In this document: one piece after another, positions 45,271-54,014 of the stretch
Numbering within the stretch: position 1 is the first letter of the stretch
Layout of the letters: every line of letters starts with the position of its first letter
The notes under the pieces: model-generated
Database searches by the model: none
What the model was told of the DNA's origin: nothing
Seen by the model: only the letters and a program-made list of their open reading frames with translations
Source: Actinoplanes oryzae
GTDB lineage: Bacteria > Actinomycetota > Actinomycetes > Mycobacteriales > Micromonosporaceae
DNA length: 64,000 nucleotides
Reading direction: 5' to 3'
Assembly (NCBI RefSeq): GCF_030757795.1
Contig: NZ_JAUQWH010000006.1
Coordinates: forward strand, 1-64,000
Program-made: the position numbers and the translations under genes

Positions 45271-46383
45271 TCAGGGGTGGGTGTCGCGGATCAGGGCGGC
45301 CAGTTCCACGCGCGACGCCACGCCGAGCTTGGGGAAGATCTGGCGCAGGTGGAAGTTGACCGTGTGCGTGGTGCGGCCGACCCGCGTGGCGATCTGCTGG
45401 TTCGTGAGGCCCTGCCCGGCCAGCAGGGCGATCTCCCGTTCGCGCGGGCTCAGCGCCGCCCACCCCGGCGCCCCCGCCGGCGCGGCCCACCCCGGCGCCC
45501 CCGCCAGCGCGGCCGCCACCGGGCGCGGCAGATCGGCCGACACGGCCCGGCGTACCAGATCGTGGGTGAAGGTCAGCAGCTCCCCGTCGCCGGCCAGCAG
45601 CCCCGAGTCGAGCAGTTCGGCCACGGCCGGCACCACGTGCAGCGGCGGGACGGCGAGCAGGCGGGTGAGCTGCACCAGCGGGAACGCCGCCCGTAGCGTC
45701 GTCGCGGCGTGCGCCAGGTGGCGGGCCTGCGGGGAGAGGGCGGCGAGCTGTTCCTGGACCCACCCGGCCGTACGGGCGGGAAGCCGCACCGCGGTCAGCG
45801 TGACCGGCGTTCCGGGCCGGCCGCCGCGCAGCAGGCCCTCCTCCTGGAGTCCGGTGATCAGGTCGTGGAGCACCCGCGGCCGGCCCGCGGCGACGCGCAG
45901 CAGGTCGGCGAGGTCGCGTCCGGGCTCGGCGCCGAGCAGGCCGGCGGTCAGGGCGGTCGCCGCGGCCGGGCCGAGCGGCGAGAGTGTCACCCGCCGCACG
46001 CGCGGGGAGGCGAGGCGGTCGAGCGGCACCGGGTCGTGGCCGGTGCGGGCGGTGAGGACCACGAGCACGGGTACGGAGTCCGCGAGCCGATCGAGCCCGT
46101 CCCAGTCCGCCGCGGCGATGCGGTGCGGGTGGTCGCTGCAGACGACGAGCGTGGATCCCGCGGCGGGGCGGTCGGGCACCTCCGCGACGACTTCGTGTCC
46201 CCGGTCGCGGGCCGCGGCGGCCGTCTCCCGCAGCATCCGGGAGCGCCCGCTGCCTCCGGGGCCGGTCAGGAGGAGCACCGAGAGTTGCCCGGCGCGGGCG
46301 TCGTCGAGTGCCGCCCAGGCGAGGCGGAGCTCACGGTCGCGTCCGGTGAGGCGTCCCCGCGGTGTGTCCAGGCGCGTGGCCAT
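45271..46383 (-). CDS. Short LuxR-family regulator (mini-LAL)
   Basis: 370 residues, against about 900 for a full LAL protein. The N-terminal part is a reduced AAA/STAND domain: 'TGRDRELRLAWAAL' and a P-loop reading 'LLTGPGGSGRSRML' where the invariant Lys is Arg, then 'VLVVLTARTGHD', a winged-helix-like 'LAGDGELLTFTHDLVRRAV'. It passes straight through a repeat 'AGAPGWAA' to the LuxR domain 'LSPREREIALLAGQGLTNQQIATRVGRTTHTVNFHLRQIF'. The TPR middle is absent and ATP binding may be lost. GGGAGG precedes ATG 46383. Convergent with the operon it may control. Confidence 0.82.
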   Translation of the reverse strand: MATRLDTPRGRLTGRDRELRLAWAALDDARAGQLSVLLLTGPGGSGRSRMLRETAAAARDRGHEVVAEVPDRPAAGSTLVVCSDHPHRIAAADWDGLDRLADSVPVLVVLTARTGHDPVPLDRLASPRVRRVTLSPLGPAAATALTAGLLGAEPGRDLADLLRVAAGRPRVLHDLITGLQEEGLLRGGRPGTPVTLTAVRLPARTAGWVQEQLAALSPQARHLAHAATTLRAAFPLVQLTRLLAVPPLHVVPAVAELLDSGLLAGDGELLTFTHDLVRRAVSADLPRPVAAALAGAPGWAAPAGAPGWAALSPREREIALLAGQGLTNQQIATRVGRTTHTVNFHLRQIFPKLGVASRVELAALIRDTHP

Positions 46384-46530
46384 CGGTCCTCCCTCGGCTG
46401 GCGCGGCCCGGCGGTGGGCCGATCGACACGACCGATGGTGGGGCGAGGCGGCGGGGGAGACCGGCCAGAAGTAGGAGATCCGGGGAGGAAGTCGGGTTGC
46501 CGACGGGAATGTCCGGGCGCGCGGGCAGGG

Positions 46531-47232
46531 TCATCGCGCGTCGCCCAGCCGGCGCAGGGCCGCGGGATCCAGGATCACCACCCGGCGGTATCCCGTCGCG
46601 ACGAGGTTGCGTTCGCGCAGCTCGCCGACGGCCTTGTGCATGGTCGCCTGGGCGATGGCGATCATCGTGGCGAGCTCGGGCTGGCTCAGCGGCACGGTGA
46701 TCTCGATGCTGCCGTCGGGGCGTTCCCTGCCGCACACCTCCGCGATCTCGGTCAGCACCCGCGCCAGCCGCAGGTGCGCGGGGAACGCCGCGAAGTCGCT
46801 CCGCCGGCGGTTGGCCCAGCGCAGCTGGCGGACCACGGCGGCGGTCACCGAGGTCGCGGCCTCCGGGCGGCGGCGCAGGAAGGCCTCGAAGTCGGCGCGG
46901 GGCACGAGCACCGCACCGACCCGCCCGCACGCGGTGACCGTCGCGTTGCGCGGTTCGCCGGTGAGCACGCCGATCTCGCCGATCACCTCGCCGGGCAGCC
47001 GGATGCCGAGCAGCGTGGCGAGCCCCTCGACGGCCGTGGTCACCTTGGCGAAGCCGGTCAGCAGCAGGACGGCGTGCGCCGCGACCGCGCCCTCGCGCAG
47101 CATGACCGTGCCGGAGGCGTACTGGCGGCGCACTCCCATGGCGAGCAGCTCCGTCGCGGTGCCGGCGGCGAGTCCGCCCAGGAAGGTCGCGGCCGCCCAC
47201 GGGCCGCCGGGGCGGGCGGGATCGTCCGGCAT
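46531..47232 (-). CDS. Crp/Fnr family transcriptional regulator
   Basis: 233 residues: cyclic-nucleotide-binding-like fold ('YASGTVMLREGAVAAHAVLLLTGFAKVTT', 'GEVIGEIGVLTGEPRNATVTAC', 'FEAFLRRRPEA') and a Crp helix-turn-helix 'PLSQPELATMIAIAQATMHKAVGELRERNLV'. The cAMP-contact residues of Crp are only partly kept, so the ligand is unknown. ATG 47232 with GGAG is preferred over an upstream GTG. It lies 147 bases upstream of the mini-LAL on the same strand. Confidence 0.87.
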   Translation of the reverse strand: MPDDPARPGGPWAAATFLGGLAAGTATELLAMGVRRQYASGTVMLREGAVAAHAVLLLTGFAKVTTAVEGLATLLGIRLPGEVIGEIGVLTGEPRNATVTACGRVGAVLVPRADFEAFLRRRPEAATSVTAAVVRQLRWANRRRSDFAAFPAHLRLARVLTEIAEVCGRERPDGSIEITVPLSQPELATMIAIAQATMHKAVGELRERNLVATGYRRVVILDPAALRRLGDAR

Positions 47233-47367
47233 GGAGCAGCTCCAGCGGTGAGGTCCGGCGGCACGGCCCCGCCAGGTAATCACGCCGGGGGATCGACGGC
47301 AACGGACAGCGCGTGCCATCGGCCGGCCCGCGGGCCCGCGAGCCGGGCCGGCGGGGGCCGCCCGGTG

Positions 47368-47393
47368 GTGAGGCCCCTCACTCTTGTGGAGTG
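47368..47393. other. Two overlapping short hairpins
   Basis: GTGAGG-CC-CCTCAC (47368-47381) overlaps CACTC-TTGTG-GAGTG (47379-47393). The alternative pairings lie between the divergent crp-like and HTH genes; operator or RNA switch is possible, chance is not excluded. Confidence 0.35.
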
Positions 47394-47422
47394 ACTAGTT
47401 GACCTCTGCCTATTTTCGATGG

Positions 47423-47701
47423 GTGACACGGCATCTCATGGGCGCGCAGGAGATCGCGAAGCGGCTCGGGCTGAGCAGGCAGCGCGTTCAGCAGCTGATC
47501 GCCCTGGACAGCTTCCCGGCGCCCTTCGACGTGCTCGCCATGGGCCGTCTCTGGCGTCGCGAGGATGTCGAGAGGTGGATCCTCGCGTGCCGTCCCGAGC
47601 TCGCGGACGGCCCCAAGCCGCGCCGCAGCGGGGTCAAGGAGCCCGGCCAGGGCAAGGCCTCCGGGTCGGCGCGCCGCGCCAAGCGGCCGCCCTCCGGGTG
47701 A
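47423..47701 (+). CDS. Small helix-turn-helix protein (AlpA/MerR-like)
   Basis: 92 residues from GTG 47423 (ATG 47438 would give 87). 'MGAQEIAKRLGLSRQRVQQLIALDSFPAPFDVLAMGRLWRREDVERWI' is a winged helix-turn-helix of the excisionase/AlpA family, followed by a basic tail rich in Lys, Arg and Ser. Such proteins bind DNA directly; in the absence of phage or integrase genes here it is probably a small chromosomal regulator. There is no Shine-Dalgarno, so a leaderless message is possible. Convergent with the TauE gene (4 bases apart). Confidence 0.75.
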   Translation: MTRHLMGAQEIAKRLGLSRQRVQQLIALDSFPAPFDVLAMGRLWRREDVERWILACRPELADGPKPRRSGVKEPGQGKASGSARRAKRPPSG

Positions 47702-47705
47702 CGGC

Positions 47706-48470
47706 TCAGGAGAAGGCTTCGACCAGCAGGACGACGCCGACCACGGCGCCGAAGCCGATGATCAGACGGCGGAGGAGGGCCGCGGGCAGGCGGCGGGCCA
47801 GGCGGGCGCCCAAGACGCCGCCCACGACGGTGGCCGGGACGAGAACGGCGACGGCGGCCCAGTTGACCGGGCCGAAGATGCTGTAGATCAGGACCGTGGT
47901 CGAGCCGACCACGGCGGACAGGACGTTCTTGAGCGCGCCGATGCGCTTGATGCTCTCGTCGAGGACCAGGGACAGCCCGGCGATCAGGAGGACGCCCAGG
48001 GCGGCGTTGAAGTACCCGCCGTACAGGCCGCACAGGAAGACCGTCAGGTGCAGCAGGAGCGCCGCCTTGCGTGGCGTGTGCCGCTCCGGATGTCCGGTGA
48101 GCCCGCGCAGCTTGGTCTGGAAGGCCATCATCGCCGTCGCGCCCAGCACCAGGAACGGCACCACGTAGTCGAACGCCTCGCGCGGCGTGAGCAGGAGCAG
48201 CGCGCTGCCGCCCAGGGTGCCGGCGACCACGGTCGGGATGATGCGCAGGATCCGCGGGCGCTGGCCGGTCAGCTCGGGCCGGCTGCTCAGGGCGCTGGCG
48301 AAGTAGCCGGGGGCGACCGACAGCGCGTTCGTGACGTTCGCCGCGACGCCCGGCAGCCCGATGCCGACCAGGATCGGGAACGAGATCAGTGACCCGCCGC
48401 CCGCGATCGCGTTGATGCCGCCCGCCGCCAGGCCCGCCCCGAGCAGGGCGAGCGCTTCCCAGATGCTCAC
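47706..48470 (-). CDS. TauE/SafE family membrane permease
   Basis: 254 residues, eight hydrophobic segments. 'AGLAAGGINAIAGGGSLISFPILVGIGLPGVAANVTNALSV' (TauE signature GGG and N-T-N) and 'LCGLYGGYFNAALGVLLIAGL' in the second half show the internal repeat of the family, which exports sulfite, sulfoacetate and other organic anions. GTG 48470 overlaps the stop of the upstream amidohydrolase gene (GTGA). Last gene of a 13-gene operon; it could expel an acidic end product. Confidence 0.88.
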   Translation of the reverse strand: MSIWEALALLGAGLAAGGINAIAGGGSLISFPILVGIGLPGVAANVTNALSVAPGYFASALSSRPELTGQRPRILRIIPTVVAGTLGGSALLLLTPREAFDYVVPFLVLGATAMMAFQTKLRGLTGHPERHTPRKAALLLHLTVFLCGLYGGYFNAALGVLLIAGLSLVLDESIKRIGALKNVLSAVVGSTTVLIYSIFGPVNWAAVAVLVPATVVGGVLGARLARRLPAALLRRLIIGFGAVVGVVLLVEAFS

Positions 48471-49966
48471 GCTGAATACTCCACGTTGCCGTCCACGATC
48501 GTCGCCAGCACGCGACCGTCGTATAAATCAGAAATGTCTGAAAGGGGGTCCACGGACAGTCCCACGATGTCCGCGGGATCGCCTACCCGGATCCGCCCGG
48601 TCGAACCGAACCCCGCCACGGCGGCCGCCCCGAGGGTGAACAGGTCGAACGCCTCAAGAGCGCTCACCGCCTGCCCCGGCCCGAGAGGTTGATCCACACC
48701 GCGCACCCTACGGGTCCGCGCCTGCCACATGCCGTGCAGCACCGACACCGGCGGCCCGGGCGCGTCCGAGCCGCCGCCCACGAGCACGCCCGCGTCCAGC
48801 CAGGAGCGCAGCGGGTTCGCCTCGGCCGCCCGCGCGACACCCAGCCGCCGGATCAGCCCCGCCCCGAAGTCCCATTGCAGCGCCGGATGGGCCGACACCG
48901 CCACACCCAGCGCCCGCGCCTTCTCCATTGCCGCCGCCGACGGCCCGAGATACGCGTGGATCAGATGACAGGGCGCCTGCGGCCGCACCTCGGAGAGAAC
49001 ATCCAGCACCAGGTCGATCGCCGCGTCGCCGACCGCGTGCACGCCCACCCCGCGCGGTGCCGACCGCACGGCCGCCACCAGGTCGTCCCGCGACACCGTC
49101 TGGTTGCCGTGATAGCCGTCCGTGCCGGGCCACGGCGTGGACAGCAGCGCCGTCCCCAGCGACCCGCCACCGTCCAGAAAGATCTTGGTGGGCCCGAGAC
49201 GCAGCCGGTCGGACTCCCCAAGCGTGGGGGACGCGACGCCGTGCGGCATGGCCACGATCCGCGCCTTCAGCTTTCCGGCCGAGGCCAGTTCCGAGTACGC
49301 GACCAGCCCGCCCCCGTCCACCGCCGGATCCACCGCCGTCGTGATCCCGTGCCGCAGCAGTTCGTCCTGCGCCGCCGCGATCCACGAGGCGCGGTCGGCC
49401 ACCGTGGCCTCGGGCATGACCGCCCGCACCAGCGCCACGGCGGGGTGTTCCACGAGCAGCCCGGTGGCTGTCCCGTCCGCCTCCCGCTCGATGCGGCCGC
49501 CCGGAGGGTCGGGAGTGTCCGCCCCGATGCCCGCCCGGCGCAGCGCCGTCTCGCTGACCTGCGCGTCGTGCCCCTTGATGTCGATCACCACGCCGACGCC
49601 CGGGGCGGCGGCCTCGAGCTCCGCCGCGGACGGCAGCCGCCCCTCGCCGTGGAAGTCGGCCTCGATCCACTCCCGCTCCGGGTGTGCCGCGGCGAAGCCG
49701 GCCACCGCGGCGAGCACCCCGGAAGCCGAGGGCAGATCGAGCCGTGCCGCCGCCCGGCCGGCCCAGAGCACGTGCACGTGGCTGTCCACGAAACCGGGGG
49801 CCACGTGGGGAAGGTCCAGCACAGGCGTGCCGGCCGGGACCTCACGTCGTACCGAGGAAAGGTCACCGACCCCCACGATGCGGGAGCCGGCGACGGCGAC
49901 CGCCGAGGCAACCGGCTGGTCCGGGTCTTGGGTCCGCACCCGGCCCGTGATGAGCAGATGAGTCAC
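48467..49966 (-). CDS. YtcJ-like amidohydrolase
   Basis: 499 residues. 'THLLITGRVRTQDPDQPVASAVAVAGSRIVGVGD' and the C-terminal 'GRIRVGDPADIVGLSVDPL' form the metallo-hydrolase beta-sandwich; 'APGFVDSHVHVLWAG' holds the HxH metal motif, 'IDIKGHDAQVSETAL', 'VHAVGDAAIDLVLDVL' and 'VLVGGGSDAPGPPVSVL' the rest. YtcJ/NfdA relatives hydrolyse N-substituted formamides and related amides. GTG 49966 overlaps the gamma-glutamyltransferase stop by 4 bases. Natural substrate unknown; the operon suggests an amide or cyclic-amide nitrogen source. Confidence 0.87.
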   Translation of the reverse strand: MTHLLITGRVRTQDPDQPVASAVAVAGSRIVGVGDLSSVRREVPAGTPVLDLPHVAPGFVDSHVHVLWAGRAAARLDLPSASGVLAAVAGFAAAHPEREWIEADFHGEGRLPSAAELEAAAPGVGVVIDIKGHDAQVSETALRRAGIGADTPDPPGGRIEREADGTATGLLVEHPAVALVRAVMPEATVADRASWIAAAQDELLRHGITTAVDPAVDGGGLVAYSELASAGKLKARIVAMPHGVASPTLGESDRLRLGPTKIFLDGGGSLGTALLSTPWPGTDGYHGNQTVSRDDLVAAVRSAPRGVGVHAVGDAAIDLVLDVLSEVRPQAPCHLIHAYLGPSAAAMEKARALGVAVSAHPALQWDFGAGLIRRLGVARAAEANPLRSWLDAGVLVGGGSDAPGPPVSVLHGMWQARTRRVRGVDQPLGPGQAVSALEAFDLFTLGAAAVAGFGSTGRIRVGDPADIVGLSVDPLSDISDLYDGRVLATIVDGNVEYSA

Positions 49967-51426
49967 AGAACGGCCGCGATGCCGTCGGCGCGCGGATCGC
50001 TCGCGGCGCTCAGCACGCCGCCGGAGAGCCGCGCGACCTGCACGTGACCGGCGTCGTCGTGCAACCCGGTCGTCGTGACGACGTCGAGGTCGAGGCCGGC
50101 GGCGGTCTCGGCGAGGGATGCGGGGAGGCCGGGCTCGAGCACGAGGGTGTACTGGTCGTATCCCACGTCGCGGCTGCCGATGACCCAGCGGGGGCGGCCC
50201 ACGACCGCGGCCGGGTCGGGCCCGGCGAGCGTGTCCGCGGCGACCTGCGCGAGGATCCACGGCTGGGAGCGGCCGCCCTGGCAGCCCAGCGCCAGCACGG
50301 TGTCGCCGGTCAGGGCGATCGACGGGCACAGCGTGTGCGGCGGGCGGGCGCCGGGGGCGATGCGGCCGGGGTGGCGCGGGTCGAGGCTGAACATCGAGCC
50401 GCGGTTGTGCAGCACGATGCCGGTGTCCGGCTCGAGCAGCCCGGAGCCGAAGCTCTGGAACACGCTCTGGATCAGCGTGACCGCGGTGCCGTCCTCGTCG
50501 ACCGCGGTGACGGCCACGGTGTCGCCGGTGGGCTTGGGCCCGGCGGCCACCGGCGCGAAGGCCCCGGTCGTCCGCAGCAGGAGGCCGTCCACGTCCACGT
50601 CGCCCGTGCGCGGGTCGCCGAGCAGCGCGTCGCGGGCCAGCTGCGCGCGGCGGGAGGTGGTCAGCAGGTCGGCGGCGCCGAGCACGGCCAGGAAGGTGGC
50701 GCCCTGACTCGGCGGGGGAGCGGCGTACCACCGGGCGCCGTGCGCCTCGGCGGTGAGCGGCTCGGTGACCTCGGCGGTGTGCGCGGCGAAGTCGTCGGCG
50801 GTGAGCGGGCTCCCCAGCGCGGCCAGCCCGGCGGCGAGCCGGTGGGCGAGGTGGCCCTTGTAGAACGTGCGCCAGTTGCGCGCGATGGCCGTCAGCGATG
50901 CGGCCAGTGCGGGCTGCGCGACCGTGTCGCCCTCGCTCAGCCCGCCGAAGACCGCGGACAGCCCGGCGTCGGCCTCGACGATGTCCGCGCGATCGCGGAT
51001 GGTCCGGGCCAGGCCGGCGCTGACCGGGGCGCCGGCCGAGGCGAGCTCGATCGCCGGGGCGAGCCGTTGCGCCCAGGACAGGCGGGCGCCCAGGTCGGCG
51101 AGGGCGGCCCAACCGGCGACCACGCCCGGCACGGTCACGCTGAGCGGGCCGTTCATGGGCATGCGCTCGCCCGCGGCGCGCAAGGCGGCCACGTCGACGT
51201 TCCGCGCGGCCGCACCGATCGACAGCACGGCCCGCGGTGCCCCGCCGGCCGGGCGGACGACGGCGATCAGGTCGCCGCCGATGGAGCACTGGTGCGGGTA
51301 GACGACGGTCAGCGCGGCCGCGGCGGCCAGGGCGGCGTCGAGCGCGTTCCCGCCCGCCGCCACCGCGGCCCGCCCGGCCTCGACCGCCGCGGGGTGCGGC
51401 GCGGCGAGTGCAACAGACACGGTCAT
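49963..51426 (-). CDS. Gamma-glutamyltransferase family protein (Ntn hydrolase)
   Basis: 487 residues, shorter than enteric GGT (about 580) and without a signal peptide, so cytoplasmic. 'HPAAVEAGRAAVAAGGNALDAALAAAAALTVVYPHQCSIGGDLI' is the classic start, 'PTGDTVAVTAVDEDGTAVTLIQSVF' contains the autoprocessing Thr (near residue 290), followed by 'FGSGLLEPDTGIVLHNRGSMF'. The glutamate-binding set is only partly kept, so it could act on another gamma-amide or acyl amide. ATG 51426 overlaps the cyclase stop (ATGA). Confidence 0.86.
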   Translation of the reverse strand: MTVSVALAAPHPAAVEAGRAAVAAGGNALDAALAAAAALTVVYPHQCSIGGDLIAVVRPAGGAPRAVLSIGAAARNVDVAALRAAGERMPMNGPLSVTVPGVVAGWAALADLGARLSWAQRLAPAIELASAGAPVSAGLARTIRDRADIVEADAGLSAVFGGLSEGDTVAQPALAASLTAIARNWRTFYKGHLAHRLAAGLAALGSPLTADDFAAHTAEVTEPLTAEAHGARWYAAPPPSQGATFLAVLGAADLLTTSRRAQLARDALLGDPRTGDVDVDGLLLRTTGAFAPVAAGPKPTGDTVAVTAVDEDGTAVTLIQSVFQSFGSGLLEPDTGIVLHNRGSMFSLDPRHPGRIAPGARPPHTLCPSIALTGDTVLALGCQGGRSQPWILAQVAADTLAGPDPAAVVGRPRWVIGSRDVGYDQYTLVLEPGLPASLAETAAGLDLDVVTTTGLHDDAGHVQVARLSGGVLSAASDPRADGIAAVL

Positions 51427-52061
51427 GCATCCCTCTTGATCAGGATGGCCCGCGTGAAGGAGCCATCGGCATCCACCAGCTTCGCAGGCAGGCAGACCAG
51501 CTCGTAGTCCCCGGGCGGCACCGCGTCCAGGTCGGCGTTCTCCAGGATGAGCAGCCCGGCCCCGAGCAGCACGTGGTGCGCGTCCCAGGTGTCGGTGCGC
51601 GAGTGGCTCTCGATCGTCAGGTAGTCGATGCCGACCAGCTCGACACCGGCGTCGACGAGCGCCTTCGCGGCCTCCGGGGACAGCCCGACCCAGGAGGGGG
51701 CGCGCTCGGTCTCCTTCAGCGGGCCGGCCGAGTTCGACGTCTTGAACAGGATCCGCTTCTGCTCGCCCGGCAGCCCGGCGGCCGCCAGATCGTCCACGGT
51801 GATGTCGCCGGTCAGGTGGGTCATGTCCGCCACGACGGCCGGGCCGACCAGCGAGTGGAGCGACACCTTGTCGATCGGGGTGGCGCCGTTGACGAAGTGC
51901 GCGGGCGCGTCCACGTGGGTGCCGGTGTGCGCGCCGAGCCGCCAGCGGGTGACGTTCGAGGCGTCGCCGTTGTCCACCGACTCGACGATCTCCACCTCGG
52001 GCTTGCGGCCCCAGTGCAGCATCTGCGGGTGGATCGGCAGGGTGATGTCGAAGATCTCCAT
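51423..52061 (-). CDS. Cyclase family protein (KynB-like metal-dependent hydrolase)
   Basis: 212 residues. 'MEIFDITLPIHPQM' and the metal motif 'GAHTGTHVDAPAHFVNG' (HxGTHxDAPxH) define the family of kynurenine formamidase and isatin hydrolase; 'RILFKTSNSAG', 'LVGIDYLTIE' and 'HHVLLGAGLLILENADL' complete it. It hydrolyses formamide or lactam bonds with Zn or Mn. AAAGG lies before ATG 52061, 11 bases after the creatininase-family stop. Confidence 0.88.
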   Translation of the reverse strand: MEIFDITLPIHPQMLHWGRKPEVEIVESVDNGDASNVTRWRLGAHTGTHVDAPAHFVNGATPIDKVSLHSLVGPAVVADMTHLTGDITVDDLAAAGLPGEQKRILFKTSNSAGPLKETERAPSWVGLSPEAAKALVDAGVELVGIDYLTIESHSRTDTWDAHHVLLGAGLLILENADLDAVPPGDYELVCLPAKLVDADGSFTRAILIKRDA

Positions 52062-52072
52062 GAGCTTGCCTT

Positions 52073-52816
52073 TCAGGGACGGTGCGCCGCGGACGGCCAC
52101 GGCTCGCGGACGGCCTTGGACACCGCCGCGGCGGTGGTGGACACGCAGCGGTCGAACTCGGCCTTGCCGTGCTCCGCGTTGGCGGTCTGCACGTCGCGGC
52201 CCCACACCCCGGTCTCGCTGACCTGGTCCATGCGGTAGTCCCAGAACGAGTCCACGTCCTGGTGCGACACCGCGCGGTCCATCCGGACCAGGTCGGGGCG
52301 CAGGTGCAGCATCACGGACGTCTCGAAGAAGTTGGCGTGCATCAGCCCGCGGCCGTACGTGACGTGCCCGTCGACCTCCGGCCCCGGGTACATGGTCACG
52401 TAGCCGATCGACCGGATCCGCGAGTCCTTGTGGCGTACCCGCAGCTTCTCGGCGGTGACGTCGAGCGAGCCGCTGTTCCAGATGTGCCCGCTGATGATGA
52501 CGAACTGCCGGATCCCGCTCGCGTGCAGCGAGTCGATGATGTCCTCCATCATCGCGATCACCGTCTCGGGGCGCAGCGCGATGGTGCCGGGGAAGTCGCC
52601 GTGCGAGGCGGACACACCGTAGGACAGCGTCGGGATCACCGGCACGCCCGTCTGGGCGGACACCGCTTCGGCCACCGCGGTGACGATCGTCGTGTCGACC
52701 GACAGCGGCAGGTGCGGCCCGTGCTGCTCGATCGCGCCGATCGGGATGATGACCGCGTCACCGGCCGCGCCGGCCTCCGCGAAGGTCTGGTCCTCCCAGT
52801 GCACTGCGTTCACCAT
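52073..52816 (-). CDS. Creatininase family protein
   Basis: 247 residues. 'VIIPIGAIEQHGPHLPLSVDTTI' supplies Glu, His and Asp metal ligands, 'YGVSASHGDFPGTIAL' and 'FVIISGHIWNSGSLDVTAEKL' the third His. Authentic creatininase has Glu two residues after that His (HxE); here it is Trp (HIW), as the usual family form HGG also lacks Glu. 'HANFFETSVMLHLRPDLV' replaces HAGExETS. The family includes creatininase, MftE and FAPy deformylase, so a cyclic amide, formamide or peptide bond is the probable target. ATG 52816 overlaps the deaminase-like stop by 7 bases. Confidence 0.87.
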   Translation of the reverse strand: MVNAVHWEDQTFAEAGAAGDAVIIPIGAIEQHGPHLPLSVDTTIVTAVAEAVSAQTGVPVIPTLSYGVSASHGDFPGTIALRPETVIAMMEDIIDSLHASGIRQFVIISGHIWNSGSLDVTAEKLRVRHKDSRIRSIGYVTMYPGPEVDGHVTYGRGLMHANFFETSVMLHLRPDLVRMDRAVSHQDVDSFWDYRMDQVSETGVWGRDVQTANAEHGKAEFDRCVSTTAAAVSKAVREPWPSAAHRP

Positions 52817-53250
52817 GCTCGCCTCGTCTTCTCCGGCAACAGGTCCAGCGCCTTCATCGGCGCCGGGCCGTCGTCGGTGGTCAGCCAGACTGTCGCGTCC
52901 GGGCTGTAGTCACTGATCAGTTCCCGGCACACCCCGCACGGGGCGATGATCCGGAAGGTGTCCGCCGGCTTGATCTGCACCGACACCACCACGTCCACGT
53001 GCAGCGGCGTGCCCTGCGGAAGGCCGCCCCGGGCCGCGCCGAGCGCGATCCCCTCGGCGCAGATCGAGCTGCGGCGGCACGAGCCCTCGAGGTGCACACC
53101 CGTGAAGACACTGCCGTCGGCCGTACGCAGGGCCGTGGCGACCTCGTGCCGTCCGTGCACGTACACCTTCTCCAGCAGTTGCTCGGCGAGCCGGAGCAGT
53201 TCCACGTCGGCCGGGGGCATGTACTGCGGCGCCCTGACCGGCGTGATCAC
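52810..53250 (-). CDS. Cytidine deaminase-like protein
   Basis: 146 residues with the zinc motifs of the CDA fold: 'SSICAEGIALGAA' (C-A-E, catalytic Glu) and 'IIAPCGVCRELISDYSPD' (PCxxC). The first strand has 'TGVHLEGSCRRSSIC' where true cytidine deaminases read 'NVENASY', so the pyrimidine contacts differ and it may be nearer to blasticidin-S or guanidine-type deaminases. GTG 53250 overlaps the upstream amidohydrolase stop by 4 bases. In this operon a deamination of an imino or amino ring is plausible. Confidence 0.83.
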   Translation of the reverse strand: MITPVRAPQYMPPADVELLRLAEQLLEKVYVHGRHEVATALRTADGSVFTGVHLEGSCRRSSICAEGIALGAARGGLPQGTPLHVDVVVSVQIKPADTFRIIAPCGVCRELISDYSPDATVWLTTDDGPAPMKALDLLPEKTRRAW

Positions 53251-54014
53251 TTCGCGTCCAGCTTGAGGATCCGGGCCATGTTGCCGCCCTCGATCTTGGC
53301 CCGGTCGATGGCGTCCGGCACGGCCTTGGCGATCTTCATGCGCTCCAGGTCGAAGTCGGAGCCGGGCCACTCGGTGCCGAGCAGGATCTGGTCCGGGCCG
53401 ATCCGGGCGTACGCGCGCTTGACGTCCGCGATCAGCGTCGCCGAGGTCTCCAGGTAGATGTGCGGATTGCGCTCCGCCACGATGATCGCCTCGGGCACGT
53501 TCCACACGGCGCCCATGTGCGCGATGATCGTCGGCACCTCGGGGTGGCCCTTCGCGATCTCCTCGATGGCGAGGGGCGCACAGAACGCGTCGTCCAATGC
53601 GTTGATCAGCACCGGCAGGCCCACCTCGGCGCACTTGTCGAACACCGGGTCGAGCAGCCCATGATCGGCCACGTGGTAGCCGTGCAGGCTCGGGTGCAGC
53701 TTCAGCCCCGACAGGCCTTCTGAAGCGATCCGCTCGATCTCGTCGAGGGCGTCGTCGGCCTGCGGCATCACCATGCCGAAGCCGAACAGCCGGTCCGGGT
53801 GCTTCTTGACCAGGTCGATGATGAAGTCGTTCTCGATGCGCTGGGCGAGCGAGCAGACCATCGCCATGTCCACGCCGGCCGCGTCCATGCGGGTGAGGAT
53901 CCGCTGCGGGTCGAACGGGGTGTACGGCGGCGGCGCCTGCCCCGGCCGGGCCCCGGTCAGATAGTCGGAGCGCCCGCGGACGTCCTGAGTGGTGTTGTAC
54001 GCATCGATGATCAA
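53247..54014 (-). CDS. Amidohydrolase 2 family TIM-barrel protein
   Basis: 255 residues. '[22 protein letters not shown]', '[20 protein letters not shown]', '[16 protein letters not shown]', 'IYLETSA' and '[19 protein letters not shown]' follow the amidohydrolase 2 plan. The N-terminal HxH is absent ('[10 protein letters not shown]') and the last Asp appears as Glu in GTEW, so it may bind one metal or none, like decarboxylase/lactonase members. TTG 54014 is chosen because GAGGGAG precedes it and it overlaps the ABC stop by 4 bases; no ATG fits. Confidence 0.82.
   Translation of the reverse strand: MIIDAYNTTQDVRGRSDYLTGARPGQAPPPYTPFDPQRILTRMDAAGVDMAMVCSLAQRIENDFIIDLVKKHPDRLFGFGMVMPQADDALDEIERIASEGLSGLKLHPSLHGYHVADHGLLDPVFDKCAEVGLPVLINALDDAFCAPLAIEEIAKGHPEVPTIIAHMGAVWNVPEAIIVAERNPHIYLETSATLIADVKRAYARIGPDQILLGTEWPGSDFDLERMKIAKAVPDAIDRAKIEGGNMARILKLDAK

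Noticed and set aside
47423..47701. Excisionase-like gene as a sign of an integrated element
   Set aside because: No integrase, relaxase, attachment repeat or tRNA is seen nearby.
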